Assembly (NCBI RefSeq): GCF_013870525.1 | Contig: NZ_JACBXD010000070.1 | Span: 1 to 41,505 of the forward strand | Reading direction: 5' to 3' | DNA length: 41,505 nucleotides | From: Amycolatopsis pittospori | Lineage (GTDB): Bacteria; Actinomycetota; Actinomycetes; Mycobacteriales; Pseudonocardiaceae | In this document: positions 24,701 to 31,635 of the stretch, in pieces | Layout: the number at the start of each line of letters is the position of its first letter | How positions within the stretch are numbered: the stretch's first letter is position 1 | Made by a program: the position numbers and the translations under genes | Notes under the pieces: model-generated | Databases searched by the model: none | What the model was told of the DNA's origin: nothing | Seen by the model: only the letters and a program-made list of their open reading frames with translations

Positions 24701-24990
24701 GGGCGAGCGACTGGAGCGACGACCAGTCGATCACCGTCGACCTCGGCTCCGTGCAGCGCGTTTCCCGCGTGATGCTGCATTGGGAGTCGGCGTACGGGAA
24801 GGCGTACAAGGTGCAGGTCTCGTCCGATGGGACGAACTGGCGGGACGCGGCGTCCATAGTGGAGGGAGACGGCGGGCAGGACAACGTCGCCTTCGAGGCC
24901 GTGGATGGCCGTTATGTACGGATGGCCGGAGTCCAGCGCGGCACGAAGTACGGCTACTCCCTCTACGAATTCGAGGTGTACGCCCACTAG
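21754..24990 (+). CDS. Secreted penicillin-acylase-like amidohydrolase with C-terminal discoidin domain
   Basis: 1078-residue Ntn-hydrolase of the penicillin acylase / acyl-homoserine-lactone acylase family, made as a precursor that self-cleaves into alpha and beta chains. The ATG at 21754 has GGAGG 7 bases upstream and gives a signal peptide (MRRGIRVLTTLAGLTLVAG...ANAAE). The alpha part contains DVTITRDKATGVPRIVGTT and YAAGQDRLWLMDIMRR. Cleavage is predicted before Ser406 (HGM|SNALVVSGAKTASGHP), the nucleophile. The last 130 residues form an F5/8 type C (discoidin) domain: NLATGRSVSASS, SNAIDGNATTRWASDWSDDQ, ITVDLGSVQRVSRVMLHWE, a likely carbohydrate- or wall-binding module. The substrate may be a beta-lactam, an N-acyl homoserine lactone or a lipopeptide; sequence cannot decide. 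Confidence 0.93.
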   Translation: MRRGIRVLTTLAGLTLVAGTVPAVQANAAESPANSVVAAALDDYCGGQCSDILPPGTKGNATLAEILANKALGTRPAHSADQLGRYASLADGYKTLTTDKINQFFNDASFGVPSGQVESTIKPRADVTITRDKATGVPRIVGTTRPGTMYGAGYAAGQDRLWLMDIMRRVGRGQLTSYAGGAQGNRELEQSFFASAPYTEQELQKQIDNAAASGPRGAQGKADAEAYVQGVNKYISDSHSGRYFPGEYVLTGHVDAITNAGTIEPFKLTDLVVLAAVVGAQFGAGGGGEVQNAIAKMAMQEKYGLEQGDKVWKSLRSEDDPETVKTLHNGQNFDYGKAPANPQGAAIPDKGTVSGQQLVFDPTGSAGTATPAKVDVSAPDDQKAVRGIFDDGVLPGNMLNEKHGMSNALVVSGAKTASGHPVAVFGPQAGYFAPQLLMLQELQGPGISARGASFAGISMYVLLGRGKDYSWSATSASQDITDTYAVELCEQNGSAPTKNSGFYRFRGQCLPFEIVERKNAWKPTIADGTAAGSYTLRSFRTKYGPVTSRALVGGKPVAYASLRSTFQHEIDTIIGFQKFNDPDAIKSAQDFQAAAADVNQTYNWFYADSRDVAYFNSGSNPVRNPNVDPAMPVKADAGFDWQGWNPDGNLANYTPSSQHPQSVNQDYYISWNNAQAGGYAASGADKSSVHRGDLIDARVKKMISNGTRVTRVNLTQAMEEAALADLRAEKVLPELFKVIDKAPVTGPAADAVAKLKTWLAAGGLRSETSPGSKAYANADAIRIMDAWWPLLVNAQFKPGMGDAAYAAMVGVLKINESPSGWQNEVPGKHVGQSHAGSSYQAGWWGYVHKDIRSVLGQNVAGPLPVKYCGGGDVTACRQVLLDSLTQAAAQPANTVYPGDGDCGAGDQWCADTIIHRALGGITQDKMSTQNRPTFQQVVEFPAKRGDNIANLATGRSVSASSHETGWYNSPPSNAIDGNATTRWASDWSDDQSITVDLGSVQRVSRVMLHWESAYGKAYKVQVSSDGTNWRDAASIVEGDGGQDNVAFEAVDGRYVRMAGVQRGTKYGYSLYEFEVYAH

Positions 24991-25014
24991 CGGGGCGACG
25001 GTTACGGTGGCGGG

Positions 25015-26055
25015 GTGAACACGAACGACTGGTCACCCCGCACCCTCGCCGTCGCCGCCGGACGCCCCGAAGGCCCCGGTGAGCCGCTGAACGTGCCGAT
25101 CGTCGCGGCCAGCACCTTCGACGCCGGCGCCGATCGCGCGTATTCGCGCGAAAACGGCACGCCGACCTGGGAAGCGCTGGAGGCCGCGATCGGCGCGCTC
25201 GAAGGCGGGCACGCCACCGCGTTCGCCTCGGGGATCGCGACGCTCAGCGCGGTGGTGGACACACTGAAGGTCGGCGCGAAGGTCTGCGTCCCGACGTTCA
25301 GCTACGCCGGATCCCGCGGACTGCTCGCGCACGCGCACCGCACCGGCCGCGTGGTGGTCACCGAGATCGCGCCGGACGACACGGACGCGTGGGTCGCCGC
25401 CGCGGACGCCGACCTGCTCTGGCTCGAATCCCCGACCAACCCGACCCTCGACGTCATCGACATCGAGACGATCGCCGCGGCGGCGAACGGCCTGGTCGCG
25501 GTGGACAACACGTTCGCCACCCCGCTCGGTCAGCGGCCGCTGGAACTCGGCGCGGACATCGTCGTGCACAGCGCGACGAAACTCATCGGCGGCCACAGCG
25601 ACCTGCTGCTCGGCCTGACGATCGCGGCCGACGAAGCCGTCGCGAAGGAGCTGCGCGACGCGCGCACCAGGATGGGCGCGACGCCGGGAGCGCTCGAAGC
25701 GTGGCTCGCCCTGCGCGGCCTGCGGACGCTGCCGGTCCGGCTGGCCGAGCAGACGCGCACGGCCGCCTTGCTGGCGGCGCGGCTGCTGGACCACCCCGCG
25801 ATCACCCGGGTGCGGTATCCGGACTCCGGCACGATGATCGCGTTCGAACTCCCGGACGCCCAGATCGCGGACAAGGTCATCGGATCGCTGCGGCTGATCC
25901 GCGCGGCCACCAGCCTCGGCGGCGTCGAGAGCCTGGTCGAGCGGCGGGCGTGGCTCGCGGGCGACGCCCATGTGCCCGCCGGACTGGTCCGGTTCAGCGT
26001 CGGTCTCGAAGATCCGGAAGATCTCTGGACGGATCTGGCCTCGGCGCTCGGCTAG
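25015..26055 (+). CDS. PLP-dependent Cys/Met-metabolism enzyme (cystathionine gamma-synthase-like)
   Basis: 346-residue fold-type I PLP enzyme of the trans-sulfuration family. PLP-phosphate-binding and aromatic motifs are YSRENGTPTWEALE and ALEGGHATAFASGIAT; the Schiff-base lysine is Lys189 in DIVVHSATKLIGGHSD. The substrate-binding block RAATSLGGVESLVERRAW and C-terminal VRFSVGLEDPEDLW are present. It is about 35 residues shorter than usual: after ITRVRYPD it goes straight to SGTMIAFELPD, missing the usual loop. Start is the GTG at 25015. It could be a cystathionine synthase, a gamma-lyase or a methionine gamma-lyase relative. Confidence 0.9.
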   Translation: MNTNDWSPRTLAVAAGRPEGPGEPLNVPIVAASTFDAGADRAYSRENGTPTWEALEAAIGALEGGHATAFASGIATLSAVVDTLKVGAKVCVPTFSYAGSRGLLAHAHRTGRVVVTEIAPDDTDAWVAAADADLLWLESPTNPTLDVIDIETIAAAANGLVAVDNTFATPLGQRPLELGADIVVHSATKLIGGHSDLLLGLTIAADEAVAKELRDARTRMGATPGALEAWLALRGLRTLPVRLAEQTRTAALLAARLLDHPAITRVRYPDSGTMIAFELPDAQIADKVIGSLRLIRAATSLGGVESLVERRAWLAGDAHVPAGLVRFSVGLEDPEDLWTDLASALG

Positions 26056-26073
26056 CGCCTTAATCTGGAGCGC

Positions 26074-26406
26074 GTGGAGGAAGCGAAATCGCCCCGGATG
26101 CTCGGCCGGTTGCTGTGGGGCCTGTTCTGGCTTCTGGTGATCGGCTTCGTCGCGATGGTCGCCGTCGGCCTGCTGGCCGAGTTCGTGGCGACCGGTTGCC
26201 CGGCCGATCAGGTCTGGGTCTGTGCCGCCGAGAACCGGACCTTCGCCACTTTCATCCCGGCGATCGGATTCGGTCTGGGGCTCCTGGTCGCGGCCGTGGG
26301 CGGCGGCCGGGCGGTGCGACGGCGGACGTCTCCGAAGCCTTGGCTGGCCATCTCGGGACTTCTCGGCGCGGCTTCCGTCGGGGTGGCCTTGTACCTGGTG
26401 TTCTAA
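26074..26406 (+). CDS. Small membrane protein, three helices
   Basis: 110-residue protein of unknown family, GTG start, MEEAKSPRMLGRLLWG. Three hydrophobic helices lie at about residues 10-35, 58-78 and 90-108. The first loop carries two cysteines (GCPADQVWVCAAENR) that would sit outside the cell and could form a disulfide. It is 18 bases after the PLP enzyme, probably the same transcript. Confidence 0.72.
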   Translation: MEEAKSPRMLGRLLWGLFWLLVIGFVAMVAVGLLAEFVATGCPADQVWVCAAENRTFATFIPAIGFGLGLLVAAVGGGRAVRRRTSPKPWLAISGLLGAASVGVALYLVF

Positions 26407-26912
26407 TCGTGATCTTCGGGTTGCCGACCGCCGAACTGCGGGCCGAAATGGTCACCACTTCACCGTCGAGTACTCCGAAAGTGTGAACCGAGCGGTAACA
26501 ACGGACGCAAGGTGACGCACCGCAAGCGGCTAGCTGCGGAAATGTACTGGGATTGAATGGGGATCCGCAGGAAGACGTCGATTCGGCCGCGGAAACCGGT
26601 GGTTTCGCGACCTCCGGCCGAAGAGGAAAAAATGCTTCCGCATGGCGGCCGTTCCGGCCGTATGGGTGTTAACATTCCTTCGTCGCCGCGAGGATTTCCC
26701 TTCTGTTGAGCGACTTCCGGGCCCTTGTATCGGCCAACTCCCACTCCTCGTTACCGGTTTTCCCAGTGGTTTTTGTCACTGGCAATCCACTACAGCCGAC
26801 CTGCGATTTTCCGGCAGTATCGCGCTGTCACCCGAACGTGGGATTTTCCCCTGGGTGGTCGCATGGTGGGGGTCACCGTGCGTTGCGATGCTTTTCTCAC
26901 TGGGAGATCACT
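26407..26912. other. 506-base non-coding leader, more AT-rich than surroundings
   Basis: No frame here has actinobacterial codon usage; longer open stretches have poor wobble GC. It contains AT-rich tracts (for example GAGGAAAAAATGCTT near 26625, GTGTTAACATTCC near 26668, GTTTTTCCCAGTGG region near 26755) and ends with GGGAG (26902-26906) before the TTG start of the secreted protein. It probably holds the promoter(s) and a long untranslated leader. I recognise no known riboswitch. Confidence 0.55.
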
Positions 26913-27581
26913 TTGAAGAAGACGTTGGGCCGCCTCGCGGGTGCGGTGCTGGCCGGCGCCGTCATCTCGCTGGCCGTCTCGCCTGCCGCCATGGCGCAGA
27001 CCGAGACGACGACCACGCCCCCCTCGACTCCGACCGAAACCTCGACCGAGGTTCCGGGGCCGACCTACACCGGTGGTCCGGTGACCACCGCTCCGCCCGA
27101 GTCGAGCACTCCGGAATCGTCGTCGCAGCAGCCGACGCCGACCAGCGGCAAGCCGTCGGAGACCTCCGGCAAGCCGACTCCGACCAGCTCGGCGTCGCAC
27201 ACGCCGACTCCCTCGCCGGAAGACCCCTACGTCGACAACGTCGGCGCGGGCTACATCGGTGAGAACGGTGTCGGCGCGCTCGTCATCGCCTGCCAGTCGG
27301 GCGAGCCGGCGAACGTCTCGGCTCCGGACTTCGACACGCAGTACGGCAACCAGGCCGAGGACGACGGCCGCTACTGGATCTACATCGTGAAGGTGAAGAA
27401 GTCCTTCAAGGGCAACTCCAGCACCTTCTCCTGGACCTGCGACGGCAAGGCCGGCAAGGGTGACATCGAGTTCGAGTCGCCCATCGGCGGCGGTTCCGGC
27501 ACCCCGGGCAAGCCCGAGAAGCAGGTCAAGTACGCCCCCAAGGGCGGCATCGAGACCGGTTTCGGCGCCACCGCGGCCTGA
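26913..27581 (+). CDS. Secreted Thr/Ser/Pro-rich protein, possible class F sortase substrate
   Basis: 222-residue secreted protein. The TTG start at 26913 (GGGAG 6 bases upstream) gives a clean signal peptide, cut after AMA at residue 28. Residues 29-105 are a Thr/Ser/Pro-rich, probably glycosylated stalk. Residues 106-190 form a small domain with two cysteines (127 and 176) and YWIYIVKVKKSFKG. The protein ends PEKQVKYAPK then GGIETGFGATAA. No LPXTG-plus-membrane-helix tail is present. The next gene, three bases on, is a class F sortase lipoprotein, so the Gly/Thr-rich C-terminus may be its sorting or docking signal. Function otherwise unknown. Confidence 0.83.
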   Translation: MKKTLGRLAGAVLAGAVISLAVSPAAMAQTETTTTPPSTPTETSTEVPGPTYTGGPVTTAPPESSTPESSSQQPTPTSGKPSETSGKPTPTSSASHTPTPSPEDPYVDNVGAGYIGENGVGALVIACQSGEPANVSAPDFDTQYGNQAEDDGRYWIYIVKVKKSFKGNSSTFSWTCDGKAGKGDIEFESPIGGGSGTPGKPEKQVKYAPKGGIETGFGATAA

Positions 27582-27584
27582 TCG

Positions 27585-28187
27585 ATGTCGACGAAGTTCC
27601 TGAAGCAGGGCGGCCGCGCGGTCGCGGCCGCCCTGATCCTTTCCCTCGCGCTGACCGGCTGCGGTTCCGACGAACCCGCGCCCGCCGCACAGCAGGCGCC
27701 GGCGGAATCGACCGTTCCGGTCACGAAGCCGTTCGCGGGTACCCGGCCGACGAACGTGAAGATCCCCAAGATCGGGGCCGAGTCGAACCTGATCGCGGTC
27801 GCGATCAACAAGGACGGCAAGATGGCCGTCCCTTCGGCGAAGAACCCGATGCAGGCCGCCTGGTACCAGCTTTCGCCGGTGCCCGGTGACGTCGGCCCGG
27901 CGATCGTGCTCGGGCACGTCGACGGCAACAAGCAGCCGGGCATCTTCTACAAGCTCAAGGACGTCAACCCGGGCGACGAGATCCTCATCGACCGCAACGA
28001 CGGCAAGAGCCTGAAGTTCGTGGTCGAGAAGAAGGACCAGATCCCCAAGGACCAGTTCCCGCAGGACGCGGTCTACGGCAACACGGACAAGCCGCAGCTG
28101 CGGCTGATCACCTGTGGCGGTGCCTTCGACAAGGAAGAGCACAGCTACAAGGACAACATCATCGTCTACGCGAACCTGGTCGCCTGA
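27585..28187 (+). CDS. Class F sortase, lipoprotein type
   Basis: 200-residue extracytoplasmic sortase. The N-terminus is a lipoprotein signal with lipobox LTGC (Cys26) instead of the usual membrane anchor. The catalytic domain starts at about residue 55 (PTNVKIPKIGAESNLI). Catalytic His111 is in VLGHVDG and Cys177 in LRLITCGGAFD. Oddly, the position after the Cys where sortases place Arg has Lys189 (HSYKDNIIVYA); the nearest Arg is Arg173, just before the Cys. It follows the secreted Thr-rich protein by three bases, so they are one transcript. A long hairpin terminates it. Confidence 0.9.
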   Translation: MSTKFLKQGGRAVAAALILSLALTGCGSDEPAPAAQQAPAESTVPVTKPFAGTRPTNVKIPKIGAESNLIAVAINKDGKMAVPSAKNPMQAAWYQLSPVPGDVGPAIVLGHVDGNKQPGIFYKLKDVNPGDEILIDRNDGKSLKFVVEKKDQIPKDQFPQDAVYGNTDKPQLRLITCGGAFDKEEHSYKDNIIVYANLVA

Positions 28188-28202
28188 CGAACGAGAAGTG
28201 CC

Positions 28203-28249
28203 ATGAACGGCCCGTTACTTGCGAAATTTGCAAGTAGCGGGCCGTTCAT
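28203..28249. terminator. Long bidirectional hairpin between sortase F and patatin genes
   Basis: 20-base arms ATGAACGGCCCGTTACTTGC and GCAAGTAGCGGGCCGTTCAT pair along their whole length with a single T:G, loop GAAATTT. It sits between convergent genes. Confidence 0.85.
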
Positions 28250-28265
28250 TGCGTCTCGGGACCGC

Positions 28266-29321
28266 TCAGCCGACACCGGCGGCAGGGAACGGGAATCCGG
28301 TCGGAGCGGCCGCGTCGGTGTCGACCCACCGTCGCATCCCCGCGTCACAGGCCGCGTAACCCCAGTTGATCAGCCGTTCCTGCAGCACTTCCGGCAGTTT
28401 CGTCAGCCGGGTCGGCGTCTCCGCCAGTGTGTGCGTGAGCTCGACGGGCGCGGGCAGCGCGTCCGGCAGCTCGAAGTTCTCGAGGTCCACGTAACTTCCC
28501 CAGTAGGTGCCCCTGAAATCCTTCTCCACATAGGACTTCAGCAGGGCGCCGCGCCGCAGTTCGCGGACCTGGTTGTCGATGACGTCGAGTACGCGCAGCA
28601 GCTGCCTTCCCCAGTCGCGTTTGACGTTCGGGGTGATCTTCATCCGCTTGCCCGCGTCGCTGACCAGCACCGTCGCGTGTCCTTCGACGGGGTCGAGACC
28701 GAGGTTGTCGTAGACGCCGGCGTCGCTCAGCACGATCTTCTTGCCCGCGGCCGAGGAAAGCGGGTCGTGGAGCACGACCGGCGAGAGCATCGGCGGGAAC
28801 GCGGACGACGCCGCCACCGCGGTGGCGAGCGGGATGTTCCCGTGCGGTCCGTTCTGCCGGAAGAACCACCACAGCGCGCCGTCCTGGAGGTTGGTCGCGG
28901 TGAACACGAACTGCGGGCCACCGGGATCCAGATCCTTGAGGCAGCAGTCGCCGAACAGGTGTTTCGCGTACACCCGCGCGAGTTCCTCACCGGCGCTGCG
29001 CCACGGCATGGCCATGGCGCGCAAGGTGACCGGGATGTCCAGTCGCGTCCGCGCAAGGTTCCGGACCGGTGCGACGACCTCGTCGTAGAAGTTGTTCGCG
29101 GCCCCGTTTTCGAACTTCAGATCCGACCACGCGTGCGCGAGCACACCGGCCGCGATCGAGCCGCCGGAGACGCTGGAGAACGTCGAGATCTTCGACAGCC
29201 AGCCGAGTTCGTTGAGTCGCCACAGGGCTCCGGTGTGGAACAACATCGCGCGATAGCCGCCACCGGACAGCGCGAGACCGACACCCTGACGTGCGCCTGA
29301 AGGCTCAATGGCATCCCCCAC
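28266..29321 (-). CDS. Patatin-like phospholipase
   Basis: 351-residue lipid acyl hydrolase with a Ser-Asp dyad. The oxyanion motif SGGGYRAMLFHTGAL is at residues 19-33, nucleophile Ser52 is in SSVSGGSIAAG, and the catalytic Asp is in LSDAGVYDNLGLDP. No signal peptide is seen, so it is likely cytoplasmic. The frame extends to 29405 but would overlap the GntR gene; the GTG at 29321 is preferred because TACACT stands seven bases upstream, a leaderless promoter pattern. A Cys pair (GDCCLKDL) is unusual but unexplained. Confidence 0.88.
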   Translation of the reverse strand: MGDAIEPSGARQGVGLALSGGGYRAMLFHTGALWRLNELGWLSKISTFSSVSGGSIAAGVLAHAWSDLKFENGAANNFYDEVVAPVRNLARTRLDIPVTLRAMAMPWRSAGEELARVYAKHLFGDCCLKDLDPGGPQFVFTATNLQDGALWWFFRQNGPHGNIPLATAVAASSAFPPMLSPVVLHDPLSSAAGKKIVLSDAGVYDNLGLDPVEGHATVLVSDAGKRMKITPNVKRDWGRQLLRVLDVIDNQVRELRRGALLKSYVEKDFRGTYWGSYVDLENFELPDALPAPVELTHTLAETPTRLTKLPEVLQERLINWGYAACDAGMRRWVDTDAAAPTGFPFPAAGVG

Positions 29322-29328
29322 CCGAGTG

Positions 29329-29334
29329 AGTGTA
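29329..29334 (-). promoter_or_regulatory. Leaderless -10 box of the patatin gene
   Basis: TACACT on the minus strand, seven bases before the GTG at 29321; supports that start and transcription separate from the GntR gene. Confidence 0.45.
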
Positions 29335-29340
29335 GGGGGA

Positions 29341-30084
29341 TCACGCAAGGAGCGGCCGCAAGAGACGCCGTTGCTCCTCTGGGATGTACTCGGCGTAGTT
29401 GTCATACAGAGCTTGCTTCGCGAGCCGTGACGCGAGTTCGCCGTCGGCGTCCCGGATCGCGCCCAGTACTTCCTCGTGGTGGGTCAACCAGTTGCGCATC
29501 AACGCCGTCCGGTCGTCGGCGTGTTCCAGTTTGTCCTCGATGAGTTCCAGCACGACCCCGCGGACGACCTCACCGCTGATCACCAGCAGCGGATTCCCGG
29601 TGGCGCGGGCGATGGCCTCGTGGAAGGCGACGTCCGCGTGGCTGAACTCGTCGAATCCCTGGGAAACCGCGGCCCGCATCGCTTCCAGCGCCGCGTCCAG
29701 TTCCGCGAGATGGTCTTCGGTCCTGAGCTGCGCGGCGAGCAGATGTGCGGAACCGTCGAGCACCATGCGGAACTGCAGCAGTTCGGAGAGGCCGATGTGG
29801 TCGGCGCGCGCCAGCCGGTGCATCGAGCGGTGCAACGCGGCGGGCGAGGCGGCCAGGACCTCGGGGCCACGCGGATCTCCGGGCCGCGAGCGGATCATTT
29901 CCGCCGCTTGGAGTACCCGCAGCGCTTCCCGCACGGTCGAGCGGCCGACGTCGAACTGCACCATCAGCTCGCGTTCGCTCGGCAGCCGGTCGCCGGGTTT
30001 GATCCGGCCGCTGAACACGGCTTCCTCGATCTGCTCGACGACCCGCTGGTACGCGCGGACAGGGGCGACCGGCTCGAATTCCAT
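29341..30084 (-). CDS. FadR-type GntR transcriptional regulator
   Basis: 247-residue repressor. The N-terminal winged helix (about 10-75) has IKPGDRLPSERELMVQFDVGRSTVREALRVL; its parts are the usual GntR recognition helices. The C-terminal FCD ligand-binding domain (about 95-235) has metal-ligand-type residues in FRMVLDGSAHLL, ADVAFHEAIARATGN and NWLTHHEEVL. It is divergent from an ABC importer-catabolic operon with 60 bases between, which contain a perfect palindrome, so it most likely represses that operon and itself until a substrate-derived acid binds. Confidence 0.92.
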   Translation of the reverse strand: MEFEPVAPVRAYQRVVEQIEEAVFSGRIKPGDRLPSERELMVQFDVGRSTVREALRVLQAAEMIRSRPGDPRGPEVLAASPAALHRSMHRLARADHIGLSELLQFRMVLDGSAHLLAAQLRTEDHLAELDAALEAMRAAVSQGFDEFSHADVAFHEAIARATGNPLLVISGEVVRGVVLELIEDKLEHADDRTALMRNWLTHHEEVLGAIRDADGELASRLAKQALYDNYAEYIPEEQRRLLRPLLA

Positions 30085-30110
30085 CTTGACCCTGCCGTCT
30101 CGTCTGGTTT

Positions 30111-30125
30111 ACTGGTCAGACCAGT
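30111..30125. promoter_or_regulatory. GntR operator palindrome
   Basis: ACTGGTC-A-GACCAGT, a perfect 15-base palindrome. It fits the FadR-subfamily pattern TGGTnnnACCA and is flanked by partial copies (CTGGTTTACTGGTC to the left, GACCAGTCTACCGGTC to the right). It sits midway between the regulator gene and the importer operon. Confidence 0.75.
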
Positions 30126-30144
30126 CTACCGGTCAGGGGGCAGG

Positions 30145-31635
30145 ATGAAAGTCCGGATCCACGCGGCGGCACTCGTTCTGCTGCTGGTGACGTCCGGCTG
30201 CTCCGCCGGATCGAGCGCCACGGTGGCCAAGGATCCCGGCACACTCGCGGTCGGTTACACCGCCGAGCCGGCGAACTTCGACTTCACCCGCACCGACGGA
30301 GCGGCCATTCCGCAGGCCTTGCTCTACAACGTGTACGAGGGTTTGGTGAAGCTCGACGCGGACGCCAAGATCGTGCCGCTGCTGGCCGAATCGTGGACGG
30401 TCTCCCCGGACGGCAGGACCTACGACTTCAAGCTCCGCAAGAACGCGAAGTTCAGCAACGGTGCGCCGTTCACCGCCGAGGACGTCAAGTTCTCGCTGCT
30501 GCGCGTGAAAACCGACTGGACGGTGTCGATCAAGTCCACAATGGACGTCGTCGACCGGGTCGACGTCGTCGCGCCGGACCACGCGCGTGTGGTGCTCGGT
30601 AAGCCCAGCAATGGCTGGCTGTTCAGCCTCACCAGCCGCCTCGGCGCGATGTTCAGCCCCACCGGCGTCGCGGATCTGGCGAACAAACCCGTCGGCACCG
30701 GGCCGTACACCGTGTCTTCGCGCCGGCGCGGGGATTCGATCGTGCTGAAGGAGAATCCCTCGTATTGGGGCCGGAAACCGGCGTACTCCACGGTGGTCCT
30801 CAAGTACATCAAGGATCCGACGGCGCTCAACAACGCCCTGCTCAGCAACGGGATCGACGTCATCTCCGCGATCACCGTGCCGGATTCGATCCCGCAGTTC
30901 CAGAGCGACGACCGGTTCACCGTCGTCGAGGGCACCACGAACAGCGAGGTCACACTCGCGTTCAACAACGCCCGTCCACCGCTGAACGACGTCCGCGTCC
31001 GGCGTGCGCTGTCTTACGCGATCGACCGGAGGGCGTTGCTGGACACCGCTTGGGCCGGTCGCGGAACGCTCATCGGCAGCATGGTCCCGCCGACGGACCC
31101 CTGGTACGAGGATCTGTCGAACGCGTATCCGTTCGACCCCGCGAAGGCGAAAGCGCTGCTCGCCGAAGCCGGACAGCCGAGTCCGTCCCTGCGGCTGAGG
31201 ATTCCGAACCTGCCGTACGCCGTCTCGGCCGCGCAGGTGGTGGCGTCGCAGCTGGCGGACGTCGGGGTCACCGCGACGATCGAGCCGCTGGACTTCCCGG
31301 CGGTCTGGCTCAAGCAGGTCTTCACCGACCGCGATTACGACCTCTCGATCATCCAGCACGTCGAGGCGCGCGACATCGTGACCTTCGGGAAGCCCAAGTA
31401 CTACTGGGGTTACGACAGCAAACCCGTGCAGCAGAACCTCGCGAAGGCCGACAGCGGGACGCCGCAGGACCAGGCCGACACGATGCGGCAGGTCGCGCGG
31501 CAGCTGTCCGAAGACGCCGCCGCGGACTGGCTCTTCCTGTTCCCCAACGTGATCGTGGCGAAGAACAAGGTGACCGGGTTCGTGCGCAACCAGGTCAGCG
31601 AGTCCTTCGACCTCACGGGATTGGCGCCGCGATGA
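30145..31635 (+). CDS. Peptide/nickel-type ABC substrate-binding lipoprotein (family 5)
   Basis: 496-residue extracytoplasmic receptor. ATG at 30145 with GGGGGCAGG upstream gives a lipoprotein signal with lipobox VTSGC. SBP family 5 features include LYNVYEGLVKLDAD, LAESWTVSPDGRTYDFKLRKNAKFSNGAPFTAEDVKFSL and RVRRALSYAIDRRALL. It would capture a peptide- or amide-like ligand. It is the first gene of an operon with overlapping stop-start codons to the SDR gene, downstream of a GntR operator. Confidence 0.94.
   Translation: MKVRIHAAALVLLLVTSGCSAGSSATVAKDPGTLAVGYTAEPANFDFTRTDGAAIPQALLYNVYEGLVKLDADAKIVPLLAESWTVSPDGRTYDFKLRKNAKFSNGAPFTAEDVKFSLLRVKTDWTVSIKSTMDVVDRVDVVAPDHARVVLGKPSNGWLFSLTSRLGAMFSPTGVADLANKPVGTGPYTVSSRRRGDSIVLKENPSYWGRKPAYSTVVLKYIKDPTALNNALLSNGIDVISAITVPDSIPQFQSDDRFTVVEGTTNSEVTLAFNNARPPLNDVRVRRALSYAIDRRALLDTAWAGRGTLIGSMVPPTDPWYEDLSNAYPFDPAKAKALLAEAGQPSPSLRLRIPNLPYAVSAAQVVASQLADVGVTATIEPLDFPAVWLKQVFTDRDYDLSIIQHVEARDIVTFGKPKYYWGYDSKPVQQNLAKADSGTPQDQADTMRQVARQLSEDAAADWLFLFPNVIVAKNKVTGFVRNQVSESFDLTGLAPR

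Noticed and set aside
21691..24987. 1098-residue open frame antisense to the secreted acylase
   Set aside because: It mirrors the acylase codons. High third-position GC opens the antisense frame; the peptide is Arg/Val/Gly-rich with no motif, signal or ribosome-binding site.
26706..26912. N-terminal extension of the secreted protein (start at 26706)
   Set aside because: The upstream residues do not look like protein and would bury a clear signal peptide; the TTG at 26913 has a well-placed ribosome-binding site.
29322..29405. N-terminal extension of the patatin (start at 29405)
   Set aside because: It would overlap the end of the GntR gene, has no ribosome-binding site and no family similarity; a leaderless start at 29321 fits better.
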